Shown piece by piece: positions 1 through 9,816 of a stretch of DNA of 37,266 nt. Below the pieces are notes generated by a model. The model was not told the origin of the DNA. It saw only the letters and a list, made by a program, of their open reading frames with translations, and searched no databases. The translations under genes and the position numbers were made by a program. This DNA comes from Bifidobacterium reuteri DSM 23975 (GTDB taxonomy: Bacteria > Actinomycetota > Actinomycetes > Actinomycetales > Bifidobacteriaceae): assembly GCF_000741695.1 (NCBI RefSeq), contig NZ_JGZK01000019.1, forward strand, positions 1 to 37,266. Direction: 5' to 3'. Within the stretch, counting starts at the first letter, position 1, and every line of letters starts with the position of its first letter.

Positions 1-2844
1 ACGGCCGCCGCGTCCGCCACGGCCCCGCGTGGACGGCCCGGCCGCACGCTTCTCAGCGAGCAGACGGAATGCATCATCCGGGGTGATGGTCTCGGGCGTG
101 TATTGGCGCGGCACCGTGCGGTTCGTCTCGCCGTCGGTGATGTAGGCACCGAAACGACCGTCCTTGATGGTCACGTTCTTGCCGGTGGCCGGATCGGTGC
201 CAAGCTCGCGCAGCGGCGGCTTGGCGGCTCCACGGCCACGCCCGCGACCGTACTTCGGCTGGGCGAACAGCTCCTTGGCCTTGTTCAGGTCAACGGTGAA
301 GATCTCGTCTTCGGACCCCAGCGAACGGGTCTCGGACTTGCCGTCCGCGCCGGTCCTGGTCAGATACGGGCCGTAGCGGCCATTGTTGGCGGCCACCGTG
401 TATTCGGAGACTTCGCCGGTTTCGGCGTTGGTCTCCTCATACTTGCCGACTTCGCGCGGCAGGCTCAGCAGGCGCAACGCATCCTCAAGCGAAAGCGATT
501 CAGGGCTCATGGTCTTGAACAGCGACGCCATCTTGGGACGCGGAGCCGCAGCAGCCGCGGCTTTCTTGGAGCCCTTCTTGGCTGATGCTGCAGCACCGGC
601 AGCTTCAGCAGCCGAATCGGCGCTGCCCTCGGCTGCGGCCGGCGGAATCAGCGCCACATACGGCCCGAAGCGACCGTTGCGGACCTCGACCGTGCCGCCG
701 GTCGCCGGGTCGGTGCCCAGCTCGCGCGGACCGCCGGAATGATTGTCGATGAGGTCACGGGCCACGTCCACGGTGAGCTCGTCCGGCGCGATGGTGTCCG
801 GCAGGGATGCGCGCTTGGGATTGCCTTCGGCGTCCAAGTGCTCCATGTCTTCCAAGTACGGGCCGTAGCGTCCGATGCGCACGTGCATGCCATCGCCGAT
901 GTCGATGGTGTTGATGGCGCGCGCGTCGATCTCGCCGAGCTGCGCCACCTGCTGCTGCAGTCCCTCATGGGCCTCGTCGGCGTTGCGGGCAGCGCCTTCG
1001 CCGGAGCCGAAGTAGAACCGGGTGAGCCAGTCGCGCCCGGTCTCCTCGCCGTGGGCGATGCGGTCCAGTCCGTTTTCCATATCGGCGGTGAACTGGTAGT
1101 CCACCAGCTTGGGGAAGTTCTGCTCGAGCAGCTTGACCACGGAGAAGGCCAGCCAGCTGGGAATCAGCGCACGGCCGCGCTCGTAGACGTAGCCGCGATC
1201 CATGATGGTGGAGATGATGCTGGCGTAGGTGGACGGACGGCCAATCTCCTTGGCCTCCAGAGTCTTGACCAGCGTGGCCTCGGTGTATCGGGCCGGAGGC
1301 TGGGTCTCATGGCCGTCCGGCTGCACGTCGGTGGCGTCCACCCGCTGGCCGACCTCCATCGGCGGCAGCGAGGTATTCGATTCGGAGGCGTCGGACTTGG
1401 CCTTGGCTGCTGCCTCTGAAGTCCCCTCAGCGGCGGAAGCACCGCCCCCCGCAACAGCAGTCTTCGGCTTGCGTCCCTCCCCTGTGGCCTTCATGAAGCC
1501 GGGGAATTCGATGACTGTGCCGGACGCCTGGAATACCGCCTCGCCTTCGGTCGGACCGGCCGGCGCGGAGAGGCGCACGGTGGCGGTGGAACCGGTGGCG
1601 TCGGCCATCTGGCAGGCGAGTGTGCGCTGCCAGATCAGCGTGTACAGGCGCAGCTGGTCGACCGGCAGTTTAGATGCCAGCTCGTCCGGGTCGTGGAAGC
1701 GCGAGCCCGCCGGACGGATGCACTCGTGGGCCTCCTGCGCGCCTGCGGTCTTGGTGGCGTACTGCTTGGGCTCGGACGAGAGGAACCGGTCGCCGAAATG
1801 ATAGCTCACAGCGTTGCGGGCGGCGGCGATGGCCTCCTGCGAAAGCGTCACCGAATCGGTACGCATATACGTGATGTAGCCGTTCTCGTACAGGCTCTGG
1901 GCGGCGCGCATCACCGCGCGGGCACCCATGCCGAGGCGATTGCCGGCGGTCTGCTGCAGCGTGGACGTGGTGAACGGCGGCTGCGGGCGACGGCGATACG
2001 GCTTGGTCTCCATGGACATCACCGTGAAATCGGCGGTTTTCAGCGTTTCGGCCACAGCGGAGGCCGAAGCCTCGTCCAGCTGGCGCACGTTGGCTGCAAA
2101 GCCGTCCGGCGTGAGCTGACCGTCCGCGCCGAAGTCCTTGGAACCGGCGAGACGCTTGCCGCCGAGGGAGATCATGCGGGCGCAGAATTCCGCGGTCTCG
2201 CCCTGCGCGTCCGGCGCGGCGAGCGTGGCCACGATATCCCAGTAGGGCGCGCGCTTGAACGCCATGCGCTCACGTTCGCGCTCCACGATAAGGCGGGTCG
2301 CCACGGACTGCACGCGGCCCGCGGACAGGCCCGGGCCGACCTTGCGCCACAGTACCGGGGAAAGCTCATAGCCATACAAGCGGTCGAGGATACGGCGGGT
2401 CTCCTGCGCGTCCACCATATGCCCGTCCACGTCGCGGGTCTTGGCGAGCGACGCGTTGATGGCGTTCTTGGTGATCTCGTGGAACACCATGCGCTTGACC
2501 GGCACCTTGGGTTTGAGCGTCTGCACCAAGTGCCATGCGATGGCCTCGCCCTCGCGATCCTCATCAGTGGCGAGGTAGAGCTCGTCGGCGTTCTTGAGTG
2601 CGGATTTGAGTTCGCTGACCGTGCGCTTCTTGTCGCCGTCGACGATGTAGTACGGCTTGAAGCCGTCGTTCACGTCCACGCCGAACTTGCCGAACTTGGC
2701 CTTGTCCGCAGCCGGCACCTGGCTGGGCTGGGCAAGATCGCGGATATGGCCCACCGACGCCATGACGGTGTACCCCTTGCCCAGGTAGTCACCGATCTTG
2801 TGGGCCTTGGTCGGGGACTCCACAATCACAAGCTTGGTAGCCAT
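1..2844 (-). CDS. topA: DNA topoisomerase I (3' end outside window)
   Basis: Type IA topoisomerase, which relaxes negative supercoils by cutting one strand through a tyrosyl-DNA link. The first 948 codons are visible. The N-terminus MATKLVIVESPTKAHKIGDY opens the TOPRIM domain, whose acidic residues are seen in ATDEDREGEAIAWHL around residue 95. The catalytic Tyr is residue 326, in GYITYMRTDS (codon 1867-1869). The conserved GRPSTYASIISTIMDRGY block lies near residue 540, and the visible C-terminus ends in a Lys/Ala stretch and an Arg/Gly-rich tail (LAEKRAAGPSTRGRGGRGGR), usual for actinobacterial TopA, so little is missing. The start is an ATG preceded by AAGGAG 7 nt upstream. No stop is present in the window. 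A PAP2 gene lies 123 bp upstream on the same strand. Identification is secure. Confidence 0.97.
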   Translation of the reverse strand, partial: MATKLVIVESPTKAHKIGDYLGKGYTVMASVGHIRDLAQPSQVPAADKAKFGKFGVDVNDGFKPYYIVDGDKKRTVSELKSALKNADELYLATDEDREGEAIAWHLVQTLKPKVPVKRMVFHEITKNAINASLAKTRDVDGHMVDAQETRRILDRLYGYELSPVLWRKVGPGLSAGRVQSVATRLIVERERERMAFKRAPYWDIVATLAAPDAQGETAEFCARMISLGGKRLAGSKDFGADGQLTPDGFAANVRQLDEASASAVAETLKTADFTVMSMETKPYRRRPQPPFTTSTLQQTAGNRLGMGARAVMRAAQSLYENGYITYMRTDSVTLSQEAIAAARNAVSYHFGDRFLSSEPKQYATKTAGAQEAHECIRPAGSRFHDPDELASKLPVDQLRLYTLIWQRTLACQMADATGSTATVRLSAPAGPTEGEAVFQASGTVIEFPGFMKATGEGRKPKTAVAGGGASAAEGTSEAAAKAKSDASESNTSLPPMEVGQRVDATDVQPDGHETQPPARYTEATLVKTLEAKEIGRPSTYASIISTIMDRGYVYERGRALIPSWLAFSVVKLLEQNFPKLVDYQFTADMENGLDRIAHGEETGRDWLTRFYFGSGEGAARNADEAHEGLQQQVAQLGEIDARAINTIDIGDGMHVRIGRYGPYLEDMEHLDAEGNPKRASLPDTIAPDELTVDVARDLIDNHSGGPRELGTDPATGGTVEVRNGRFGPYVALIPPAAAEGSADSAAEAAGAAASAKKGSKKAAAAAAPRPKMASLFKTMSPESLSLEDALRLLSLPREVGKYEETNAETGEVSEYTVAANNGRYGPYLTRTGADGKSETRSLGSEDEIFTVDLNKAKELFAQPKYGRGRGRGAAKPPLRELGTDPATGKNVTIKDGRFGAYITDGETNRTVPRQYTPETITPDDAFRLLAEKRAAGPSTRGRGGRGGR

Positions 2845-2967
2845 TCCTTCTCCTTATTGTTTCCTGAAACGCACGGTGTTTCTTGGCGTCATAATACTCA
2901 CGAATGGTATCGAACTGCCAAATTGGCGGCCGGGTGGCGTCCTGTTCGCAACTTGTTCGCGCCCCGT

Positions 2968-4122
2968 TCACTGCCGAGCGGACTGTGCCGGCGGAGCGGG
3001 CGGAGCCCCAATCAGCCCCAGTCGACTCAACGGCGCCGCCGTGATATGACGAAGCGCCAGCAGCAGTCCGAACGCGAGCGCGCTCACGCCCACAATGCCG
3101 ACCACGGCGGAGACGATGGAGCCTCGCACGGCCCACATGGCGCTGACGTTCAGGCCGGGCACCACCTGCCAGACCGCGTATGCGCTGTACAGCATCAGCA
3201 GCAGGCCACCGGTAATCAGCACGCTGCCGACGATCTGCACACTCACCGAGGAAACTCGCCGGCCGGGATCATCCATGCCGGATGTGCGCGTGCACGCCAG
3301 TATCACCAGCGCGAACCCTGTCACCAGCAGTATCGACATCAACACATCCGACGTGCGGTGCCACTGCCCTACCATCACCGAAACGCCGACCAATACCGAC
3401 CATGTGCCGCCGACCACTGCGGCGAGCGCGCGCAGCGCACGCGGCACGGCGATGAGCAGCAGCACCGCGCCGGCCACGGCGAGCATCGTGTGGCCGGACG
3501 GCGCCGAATTGGCCACCGGCGATGCGGTCTGGATGATGAACGGGCGCGGCAGCAGCGATTTGAGCTGGGTCGCGGCCAGGCAGACGGCGGCGAATACGAC
3601 CATCTGCCCGACCAGCCACCAGCGCCGGCGGACCAGCGCCGCAACCAGACCAAGCCCGCCCAGCACGCAGCTGACCGTGATCACCAGCCATGACTGCGCC
3701 ACGAGATTCATCGGCCCCGACGCCCATACCGGCAGGCTGGTCGGCAGATTGACCCATACGATTTCGTCATACGACTGCCCGTTTTCGGTGTGGACGCATA
3801 CCCACCAGATGCCGAACGCGGCGGCGGCGAGCAGCACGCCGAACACCGCGCACAGCACGCGACTGGATATGCGCGGGCGGACGGTCAGCGGATCGAGCAG
3901 TGCGAGACCACTGTCGACGGCATCGGTACCGTCATCGTTGGAGGCATCCAGGCTAGTGCCGGGGAGTGTCGACGAATCAGTGGAACCGGCGTCCGGCGTT
4001 ACCGGCTGCCATCGAAATTCAGGCTTCAGGCCCCCTGCCCCGCGTGTGCCTTCCGTCGCGGAATCGACCATGTTCGTAGGCGCGTGCGGATCGCGAATCA
4101 CTGGATGCTGTGCGTCATTCAT
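2968..4122 (-). CDS. PAP2-family membrane phosphatase
   Basis: A 384-residue polytopic membrane protein. After a ~90-residue acidic, probably cytoplasmic N-terminus there are about seven hydrophobic segments. The three phosphatase motifs of the PAP2 superfamily are recognisable: K-SLLPRP (the K..RP motif), APSGHTML (motif 2, PSGH), and WHRTSDVL (motif 3, H-x3-D). Family members hydrolyse lipid phosphates such as undecaprenyl pyrophosphate or phosphatidate at the outer membrane face; the substrate here cannot be told. I chose the ATG at 4122 (MNDAQHPVIRD) because the frame upstream overlaps the SRP RNA side and lacks a ribosome binding site; the chosen start also has a poor one, so leaderless translation is possible (TACAGT lies 13 nt before it). 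It lies between topA and the SRP RNA gene on the same strand. Confidence 0.85.
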   Translation of the reverse strand: MNDAQHPVIRDPHAPTNMVDSATEGTRGAGGLKPEFRWQPVTPDAGSTDSSTLPGTSLDASNDDGTDAVDSGLALLDPLTVRPRISSRVLCAVFGVLLAAAAFGIWWVCVHTENGQSYDEIVWVNLPTSLPVWASGPMNLVAQSWLVITVSCVLGGLGLVAALVRRRWWLVGQMVVFAAVCLAATQLKSLLPRPFIIQTASPVANSAPSGHTMLAVAGAVLLLIAVPRALRALAAVVGGTWSVLVGVSVMVGQWHRTSDVLMSILLVTGFALVILACTRTSGMDDPGRRVSSVSVQIVGSVLITGGLLLMLYSAYAVWQVVPGLNVSAMWAVRGSIVSAVVGIVGVSALAFGLLLALRHITAAPLSRLGLIGAPPAPPAQSARQ

Positions 4123-4225
4123 ATCCAAGACTGTACGGCCGCGCCTCGGACACCAGCGCGTCGCGTCAATCCTCAGAGCCAAATCCGCACATAGTAGACA
4201 GGGAAAGCACGCAGGGAAATACAAG

Positions 4226-4311
4226 AAAACCCCCACGCACCCGTCAGAGGCCACTTACCCTTGCTGCATTCCTGCCCTGGGGGAGTTGGGTGACATAGCG
4301 CCGCGTGGAGG
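4226..4311 (-). ncRNA. ffs: Signal recognition particle RNA, small bacterial type
   Basis: On the minus strand the sequence CCCAGGGCAGGAATGCAGCA carries the SRP Alu-less hairpin hallmarks: a GGAA tetraloop closed by GCA/TGC and the asymmetric CAGG...AGCA internal loop that binds Ffh. The outer arms CCTCCACGC (4303-4311) and GCGTGGGGG (4230-4238) pair to close an ~82-nt rod, and TTTT follows immediately (4226-4229) as the terminator tail. The length and the apical sequence match the small 4.5S-like SRP RNAs of actinobacteria. It sits between the PAP2 gene (downstream) and the divergent penicillin-binding protein gene. Confidence 0.93.
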
Positions 4312-4494
4312 CTTTGTACAGTGTATGGATACGGGTGGACTACGTCAAGTTCGGTATACATATGGCGTATCGCCAAGGGGCGCCACGGCGAAACCGGCCG
4401 GGTTTGTAAGAATTCGGCGCAAATACGATTCCCCCAGAGCCAAAATCGCCCATTCTCAGCGCACTTTTCAGCACCGGCAATTACGGTGGCATGC

Positions 4495-7053
4495 ATGGCT
4501 TCTTATCAACGTCGCGCACGTGCCGGCAGCGATGGGCCCGCCCTTCGCCAGCCGCGCACCGCACACAGCAAGTCCGGACAAGCCGCTCAGGAAGGCGCAT
4601 ACCGTACAGGATCAGGCCGCAGCAGCGGCAGTCGCGCCGACGGCACCGGAACCCGCCGCAGCAGCAGCCACCGAGCAAGCCAAGCCAGCCACGCCAGCCG
4701 CACAGGCTCAGCGCGTACCGCACGTACCGCGCACGCCACGCATCGCAGCCGCAATCACAAGAACAACAATGGCGGCAAAGGCAAGCATCGCGTACTCAAA
4801 TGGGTGCTCGGCATCTTCTTCGGCCTTATCGGCGCAGGTCTGCTCGCCGGCATCGGCGTATTCGCATACCTGTACATCACCACCGAAGTACCGCAGCCGG
4901 AGAAGTTCGCGCTGGCGGAAAAGACCACCGTGTATTACGCGGACGGCACCACGCCGATCGGCTCGTACGCCGAGCAGAACCGCGAAATCATCTCCTGCAC
5001 CGACCTGCCGGACTACATCGGCAACGCCATCGTGGCGTCCGAGAACCGCACGTTCTACACCGACAAGGGCATCGACCTCAAAGGCATCGCCCGCGCGTTC
5101 CTCAACAACGTGACCACCGGCACACGCCAAGGCGGCTCGACCATCACCCAGCAGTACGCGGAACGCTACTATCTGGGCGAAACCACCACGTATGTCGGCA
5201 AGGCGCGCGAGGCTATCCTGGCCCTCAAGATCGCGCAGACCGAGTCGAAGGACGAGGTGCTGTGCAATTACATGAACACGATCTACCTGGGCCGCAACGC
5301 CTACGGCATCCAGGCCGCCGCCAAGGCGTACTTCAACAAGGACGCCAAGGATCTGACGCTGCCCGAGGCCGCGATGATCGCCGGCATCATTCCCGCCCCC
5401 TCCACCTGGGATCCGGCGGACAGCCCTAAAATCGCCCAGCAGCGCTTCAATCGCGTGCTGAGCATCATGGAGGAAGACGGCTACATCACCGCCAAGCAGC
5501 ACAAGGAGGCCACATTCCCGCAGACCGCGGAGGTGGCTCAGCAGAACGAATACCAGGGTCCGAACGGCTATCTGCTGGACATGGTGCAGCGCGAACTGGT
5601 CGGCTCCAAGGCCTTCACCAAAGAGGATCTGGCCACCGGCGGATACAAGATCGTCACCACCATCGACAAGGCCAAGCAGGATCTCATGCAGTCGGTGGGC
5701 GACACGCGTGCGGACGGCATGCCGGAATCCATTCAGGTCGGCGGCATCGCCGTGGAGCAGAAGACCGGCGCGGTGGTTTCCGTGTATGCCGGCTCCGATT
5801 ACCTCAGCAAGCCGCTGAACAACGCGGATCAGGCCTTGTTCGAGCCGGGCTCCACGATGAAGCCGTTCGCCCTGCTCGGTGCCGCGCAGGAGGGCGTGAG
5901 CTTCAACACAATGTTCAACGGCAACTCGCACCAGCATTTCTCCGGCATCACCGCCGAGGTGAACAACGCGCTGAACATAAACTGGGGCAACATCAATCTG
6001 TATCAGGCCACGGCCAACTCGGTGAACACGGTGTTCATGAACGTCAACGAGCATCTGACGCCGCAGCGCACGGCCAAAATCGCGCATGAGGCCGGCATCA
6101 CCGGCGACATCGACGAGACATCGCCGTACAACGTGCTGGGCATCAATGCGCTGACGGTGTGGGATCTGGCGCAGGGGCATTCGACCATCGCCAACAACGG
6201 CGTGAAGAACACGCTGCACATGGTGGCCAAGGTGCAGGATTCCAAGGGCAAGGACCTCTATAACGCGCCGAACGAGAACAAGAAGGTGTTCGACGCGAAC
6301 GACTGCGCCCTGGTGCAGAAGGCCATGCAGGGCACGACCACGTCCGGTACTGCAGCGGGTGTGTCCTCGGCGCTCGGTGGACGGCAGGTAGCCGGCAAGT
6401 CCGGTACCGCCAACGACGAGCTGGCAGCCTCGTTCGTGGGGTATACGCCAAGCCTGATGAACGTGTGGGCTATCTGGAACCCGGATGCCGACGGCAACCC
6501 GCAGGTGGTGCCCGCGTTCGGCGGCTATGGCGTGACGTCCACCGGCTATCCGGCGCACCTGTTCACCGAGTACATGTCGCAGGCGTTGGCCGGCACCGCC
6601 GTGGAGCAGTTCACCACCGCCAAGGATTCCGGCAAGGTCGGCGGCCCGGACGGCACATGGGGCCTCGGCGGCTCGAAGTCCTCGTCCACGAACGGCCAGT
6701 CCGGCACGCAGAACGGCAGATCTAACTCCGATTCCTCCTCCGGCTCCACTTCCGGTCAGTCCTCCACACAGGAGTTCGCGCAGCAGTGCCTCAACAACGC
6801 GAGCTACTCCACTGAATGCCCGAACTATCCGGGCCCGCCCAGCGGCGGTAACGGCGGTAACGGGGACAACGGTTCCGGAAACGGTGACGGAGGCGATGGC
6901 GGTAACGGCGGTAACGGGGACAGTGGCGGCAACAGTGGCAATAGCAACGGAAACGGAAACAGCGGTTCCAGCGACTCCGGTGGCAATACCGGAAGCAATA
7001 GCGGCAATGGAAACGGCACGCCGTCCGGAGAAACCACCGGAGGGAACTCGTAA
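4495..7053 (+). CDS. Class A penicillin-binding protein (transglycosylase/transpeptidase)
   Basis: Bifunctional peptidoglycan synthase of 852 residues. A basic, Ser/Arg-rich cytoplasmic tail of ~100 residues is followed by one membrane helix (about 103-128). The GT51 glycosyltransferase domain shows SENRTFYTDKGID with catalytic Glu183, RQGGSTITQQYAERYYL, and NTIYLGRNAYGIQAAA. The transpeptidase domain has EPGSTMKPF (nucleophile Ser453), SVN, and KSGT at Lys635. The last ~130 residues are a low-complexity Gly/Asn/Ser/Asp tail, probably extracellular. I chose the ATG at 4495 (MASYQRRARAG): the frame is open back to 4321 but that part has no family character and reads next to the SRP RNA. The ribosome binding site is weak. 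The gene is monocistronic and divergent from the SRP RNA. Confidence 0.93.
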   Translation: MASYQRRARAGSDGPALRQPRTAHSKSGQAAQEGAYRTGSGRSSGSRADGTGTRRSSSHRASQASHASRTGSARTARTAHATHRSRNHKNNNGGKGKHRVLKWVLGIFFGLIGAGLLAGIGVFAYLYITTEVPQPEKFALAEKTTVYYADGTTPIGSYAEQNREIISCTDLPDYIGNAIVASENRTFYTDKGIDLKGIARAFLNNVTTGTRQGGSTITQQYAERYYLGETTTYVGKAREAILALKIAQTESKDEVLCNYMNTIYLGRNAYGIQAAAKAYFNKDAKDLTLPEAAMIAGIIPAPSTWDPADSPKIAQQRFNRVLSIMEEDGYITAKQHKEATFPQTAEVAQQNEYQGPNGYLLDMVQRELVGSKAFTKEDLATGGYKIVTTIDKAKQDLMQSVGDTRADGMPESIQVGGIAVEQKTGAVVSVYAGSDYLSKPLNNADQALFEPGSTMKPFALLGAAQEGVSFNTMFNGNSHQHFSGITAEVNNALNINWGNINLYQATANSVNTVFMNVNEHLTPQRTAKIAHEAGITGDIDETSPYNVLGINALTVWDLAQGHSTIANNGVKNTLHMVAKVQDSKGKDLYNAPNENKKVFDANDCALVQKAMQGTTTSGTAAGVSSALGGRQVAGKSGTANDELAASFVGYTPSLMNVWAIWNPDADGNPQVVPAFGGYGVTSTGYPAHLFTEYMSQALAGTAVEQFTTAKDSGKVGGPDGTWGLGGSKSSSTNGQSGTQNGRSNSDSSSGSTSGQSSTQEFAQQCLNNASYSTECPNYPGPPSGGNGGNGDNGSGNGDGGDGGNGGNGDSGGNSGNSNGNGNSGSSDSGGNTGSNSGNGNGTPSGETTGGNS

Positions 7054-7095
7054 TACCGCCTGCCTGTCTGCTTCACGGCAACGGTCCTGCAATCA

Positions 7096-7695
7096 CGGAC
7101 GCGCTGCGCGCGGCATCCTGCTGGCTCGCATGTCGGCTCGCACGTTGCCTACAAACAGCTTCGCTGTTTGCTTCACGGTGCTGTCCCGTCAAGGGGGCCA
7201 ATGACCGGTCGGCTCCCCTTGTCAGGGGAGCTGTCGGCGCAGCCGACTGAGGGGTAGTCGACAGGAAGCTAGCCGACCTGATTTGGTCTCTCCCCCAGTC
7301 AGCTACGCTGACAGCCCCCTCATCAGAGGGGGCCATAGCCGTACGGACGCGCTGCGCGCGCAGTCTTCTGGCTCGCCTGTCGGCTCGCACGCTGCCTACA
7401 AGCAGCTTCGCTGTCCGCTTCACGGTACTGTCCCGTCAAGGGGGCCAATGACCGGTCGGCTCCCCTTGTCAGGGGAGCTGTCGGCGCAGCCGACTGAGGG
7501 GTAGTCGACAGGAAGCTAGCCGACCTGATTTGGTCTCTCCCCCAGTCAGCTACGCTGACAGCCCCCTCATCAGAGGGGGCCATAGCCGTACGGACGCGCT
7601 GCACGCTCAGTCTTCTGGCTCGCCTGTCGGCTCGCACAGCACCTACAAACAGCTCCGCTGTTTGCTTTACGGTGCTGTCCTGACAAGGGGAGCCA
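7096..7695. repeat. Tandem ~247-bp hairpin-rich intergenic repeat, about 2.4 copies
   Basis: Units begin with CGGACGCGCTGC at 7096, 7344 and 7591, that is at intervals of 248 and 247 bp; the third unit is cut short near 7695. The two full units are almost identical. Each contains several dyads: GGCTCCCCTTGTCAGGGGAG, TGTCGGCGCAGCCGAC, CAGCTACGCTG and a CCCCCTC...GAGGGGG hairpin. There is no convincing gene: frames of 70-126 codons exist but just follow the repeat. The block fills the space between the convergent PBP and leuA genes, so it could also end transcription on both strands. Confidence 0.9.
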
Positions 7696-7728
7696 GAACG
7701 CACGCAACAGCCGGAGGGCTTTGCAGCC

Positions 7729-9645
7729 TCAGCGGGCGCGGTTGGAGCGGTTGACGGCGGAGATGATGGCCTTCAACGCGCTGGTGGTGATGGAGGAGTC
7801 GATGCCCACACCCCAGACGATCTGCGCATCATCGGCCTCGCCGACCTGGCATTCCACGTAGGACGCGGCCATGGCGTTGGTGCCCACGGACATCGTGTGC
7901 TCCACATAGTCCATGATGGAGGCGTCCACGCCGAAGTTGGAGATGGCGTTGAGGAAGGCGGCGATCGGACCGTTGCCGATGCCGGAGACCTCGCGCTCCA
8001 CCGGCTCGTCGACGCCCACGTTCACGCCACGGTCGAGCAGGCGAGCCTTGAGCACGGTGTCCGAACCGTCCTCGCCGGAGCTGATGGCCACCTTCAGCAG
8101 CTTCAGACGGCCCCACGGCTCGAGAGATGTGTCATGCGTGTCGCCGACGACCACGCCGGCGGCGGTCATGCCGGACTGCTCGACCGGCAGGTACTCGTCC
8201 TTGAACAGACGCCAGATGTCCTCGTCCTTGACTTCCTTCTTGGTGTCGTCCGCGTACTTCTGCACGACCTTGTCGAACTCCACCTGCAGACGCTTGGGCA
8301 GGTCGAGGTTGTGGTTGGTCTTGAGCAGGTAGGCCATGCCGCCCTTGCCGGACTGGGAGTTGACGCGGATGATGGCCTCATAGGAGCGGCCGATGTCCTT
8401 CGGGTCGATCGGCAGGTACGGTACCAGCCAGACGAAGCTGCTGAGGTCGGCGCCGGCGCGGTCGGCGGCCACCTGACGGGCTTCGAGGCCCTTCTTGATG
8501 GCGTCCTGATGGGAGCCGGAGAAGGCAGTGAACACGAAGTTGCCGGCGTACGGGTGACGTTCAGAGATCTTGATCTGGTTGCAGTACTCGACGGTCTTGC
8601 GAATTTCGGGCACATTGGACAGGTCGAGCTGCGGGTCGATGCCCTGGGTCAGCCAGTTGAGGCCCAGCGTGACCAGGTCCACGTTGCCGGTACGCTCGCC
8701 GTTGCCCAGCAGGCAGCCTTCCACACGGTCGGCGCCGGCGAGCACGGCCAGCTCGGTGGCGGCCACGCCCATGCCCTCGTCGTTGTGCGGGTGGAGGGAC
8801 AGCACCACGGCGTCACGGTCGTCGAGATGGGTGGAGACGTACTCAACTTCGTCGGCGAACACGTTCGGCGTGGTCATTTCCACGGTGGCCGGCAGGTTGA
8901 TGATCATCGGGTGCTCGGGCGTCGGCTTGATCACGCCGATCACCGCGTTGCACACCTCGACCGCGTACTCCGGCTCGGTGCCGGTGAAGGATTCGGGGCT
9001 GTACTCGTAGTACAGGTCGATGCCCTTGGCCCCGGATTCGAGGTCTTTGCACAGTTCGGCGGCGTCGGTGGCGAGCTTCTTGATCTCTTCCCTGTTCTTG
9101 CGGAAGACGACCTCGCGCTGCAGCACGGACACGGAGTTGTAGAAGTGCACGATAGCGCGCTTGGCGCCCTTGAGCGCCTCATAGGTGCGACGGATCAGGT
9201 GCTCGCGGCACTGCGTGAGCACGACGATGGTCACGTCGTCCGGAATCAGCTCACGCTCGATGAGCATGCGGATGAAGTCGAAATCGGTCTCGGAAGCGGA
9301 CGGGAAGCCCACCTCGATCTCCTTGAATCCCATGGAGACCAGCAGGTTCCAGAAGCGCAGCTTGCGTTCGGAATCCATCGGGTTGACGAGGGCCTGATTG
9401 CCATCGCGAAGGTCGACGGAGCACCAGCGCGGCGCGCGCTGCAGTCGCTTGCCCGGCCACGTGCGCTCCGGGTAATCAAACGGAATCTGCTTGTCATAGG
9501 CCACGTACTTGTTGTACGGCATGCGGCTGGGCTTCTGCGGATCGCCGATGAATCGTGCCGGAGGCAGCAGCGGGTCGTTGTTCCCCCCATTGGATGCCGC
9601 AGCGACGGCTGCGAGATCAAAGACAGATGATTGATCCTGACCCAT
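7729..9645 (-). CDS. leuA: 2-isopropylmalate synthase
   Basis: First committed enzyme of leucine biosynthesis: condenses acetyl-CoA with 2-oxoisovalerate. The 638-residue protein matches the long actinobacterial LeuA form. It has the catalytic TIM barrel of the HMG-lyase-like family (RDGNQAL, GFKEIEVGFPSASETDFDF, metal-binding HPHNDEGMG, and GNGERTGNVDLV), then a linker and a C-terminal allosteric domain (SGIGNGPIAAFLNAI...; leucine-feedback type). The start ATG at 9645 (MGQDQSSVFDLAA) is preceded by AAAGGAGG with ideal spacing; an upstream in-frame ATG at 9738 has no such signal. It is transcribed alone; the neighbouring metallophosphoesterase ends 317 bp upstream. Confidence 0.97.
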   Translation of the reverse strand: MGQDQSSVFDLAAVAAASNGGNNDPLLPPARFIGDPQKPSRMPYNKYVAYDKQIPFDYPERTWPGKRLQRAPRWCSVDLRDGNQALVNPMDSERKLRFWNLLVSMGFKEIEVGFPSASETDFDFIRMLIERELIPDDVTIVVLTQCREHLIRRTYEALKGAKRAIVHFYNSVSVLQREVVFRKNREEIKKLATDAAELCKDLESGAKGIDLYYEYSPESFTGTEPEYAVEVCNAVIGVIKPTPEHPMIINLPATVEMTTPNVFADEVEYVSTHLDDRDAVVLSLHPHNDEGMGVAATELAVLAGADRVEGCLLGNGERTGNVDLVTLGLNWLTQGIDPQLDLSNVPEIRKTVEYCNQIKISERHPYAGNFVFTAFSGSHQDAIKKGLEARQVAADRAGADLSSFVWLVPYLPIDPKDIGRSYEAIIRVNSQSGKGGMAYLLKTNHNLDLPKRLQVEFDKVVQKYADDTKKEVKDEDIWRLFKDEYLPVEQSGMTAAGVVVGDTHDTSLEPWGRLKLLKVAISSGEDGSDTVLKARLLDRGVNVGVDEPVEREVSGIGNGPIAAFLNAISNFGVDASIMDYVEHTMSVGTNAMAASYVECQVGEADDAQIVWGVGIDSSITTSALKAIISAVNRSNRAR

Positions 9646-9794
9646 TGTTCCTCCTTTTCTTGGGTTGTGCGCACGCTCGGGCATAGCACTGGCACTGCTG
9701 ACGCCAACAGTGTTGACACCGGCATTACACTGTGCCACCTGTGCGGTCCGCTATGGGATTCACTCCACCCATATGGCCCGTACGGCCAGTGCCG

Positions 9795-9816
9795 GCTGAT
9801 GTCAGCTGATGTCAGC
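9795..9816. promoter_or_regulatory. Tandem dyad upstream of leuA, possible operator
   Basis: GCTGATGTCA is repeated directly twice and followed by GC, giving two overlapping GCTGA-TG-TCAGC dyads, 150 bp before the leuA start. It is a plausible regulator site in the 317-bp leader, which otherwise shows no clear attenuator or leucine-rich leader peptide. A CATGCG...CGCATG hairpin lies farther upstream at about 9861-9884. The function is a guess. Confidence 0.3.

Noticed and set aside
1693..3693. A 666-codon plus-strand open frame
   Set aside because: It is antisense to topA and the PAP2 gene, has Arg/His/Gly-rich composition with no domain, and arises from high-GC codon bias.
4708..7092. A 794-codon minus-strand open frame
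   Set aside because: Exact antisense shadow of the class A PBP gene; low-complexity Val/Gly/Arg sequence with no motif.
7283..7754. Several 70-126-codon frames in the 247-bp repeats
   Set aside because: They recur only because the DNA repeats; they cross hairpins and have no initiation signals.
7897..9630. A 577-codon plus-strand open frame
   Set aside because: Antisense to leuA, which is unambiguous by motifs.
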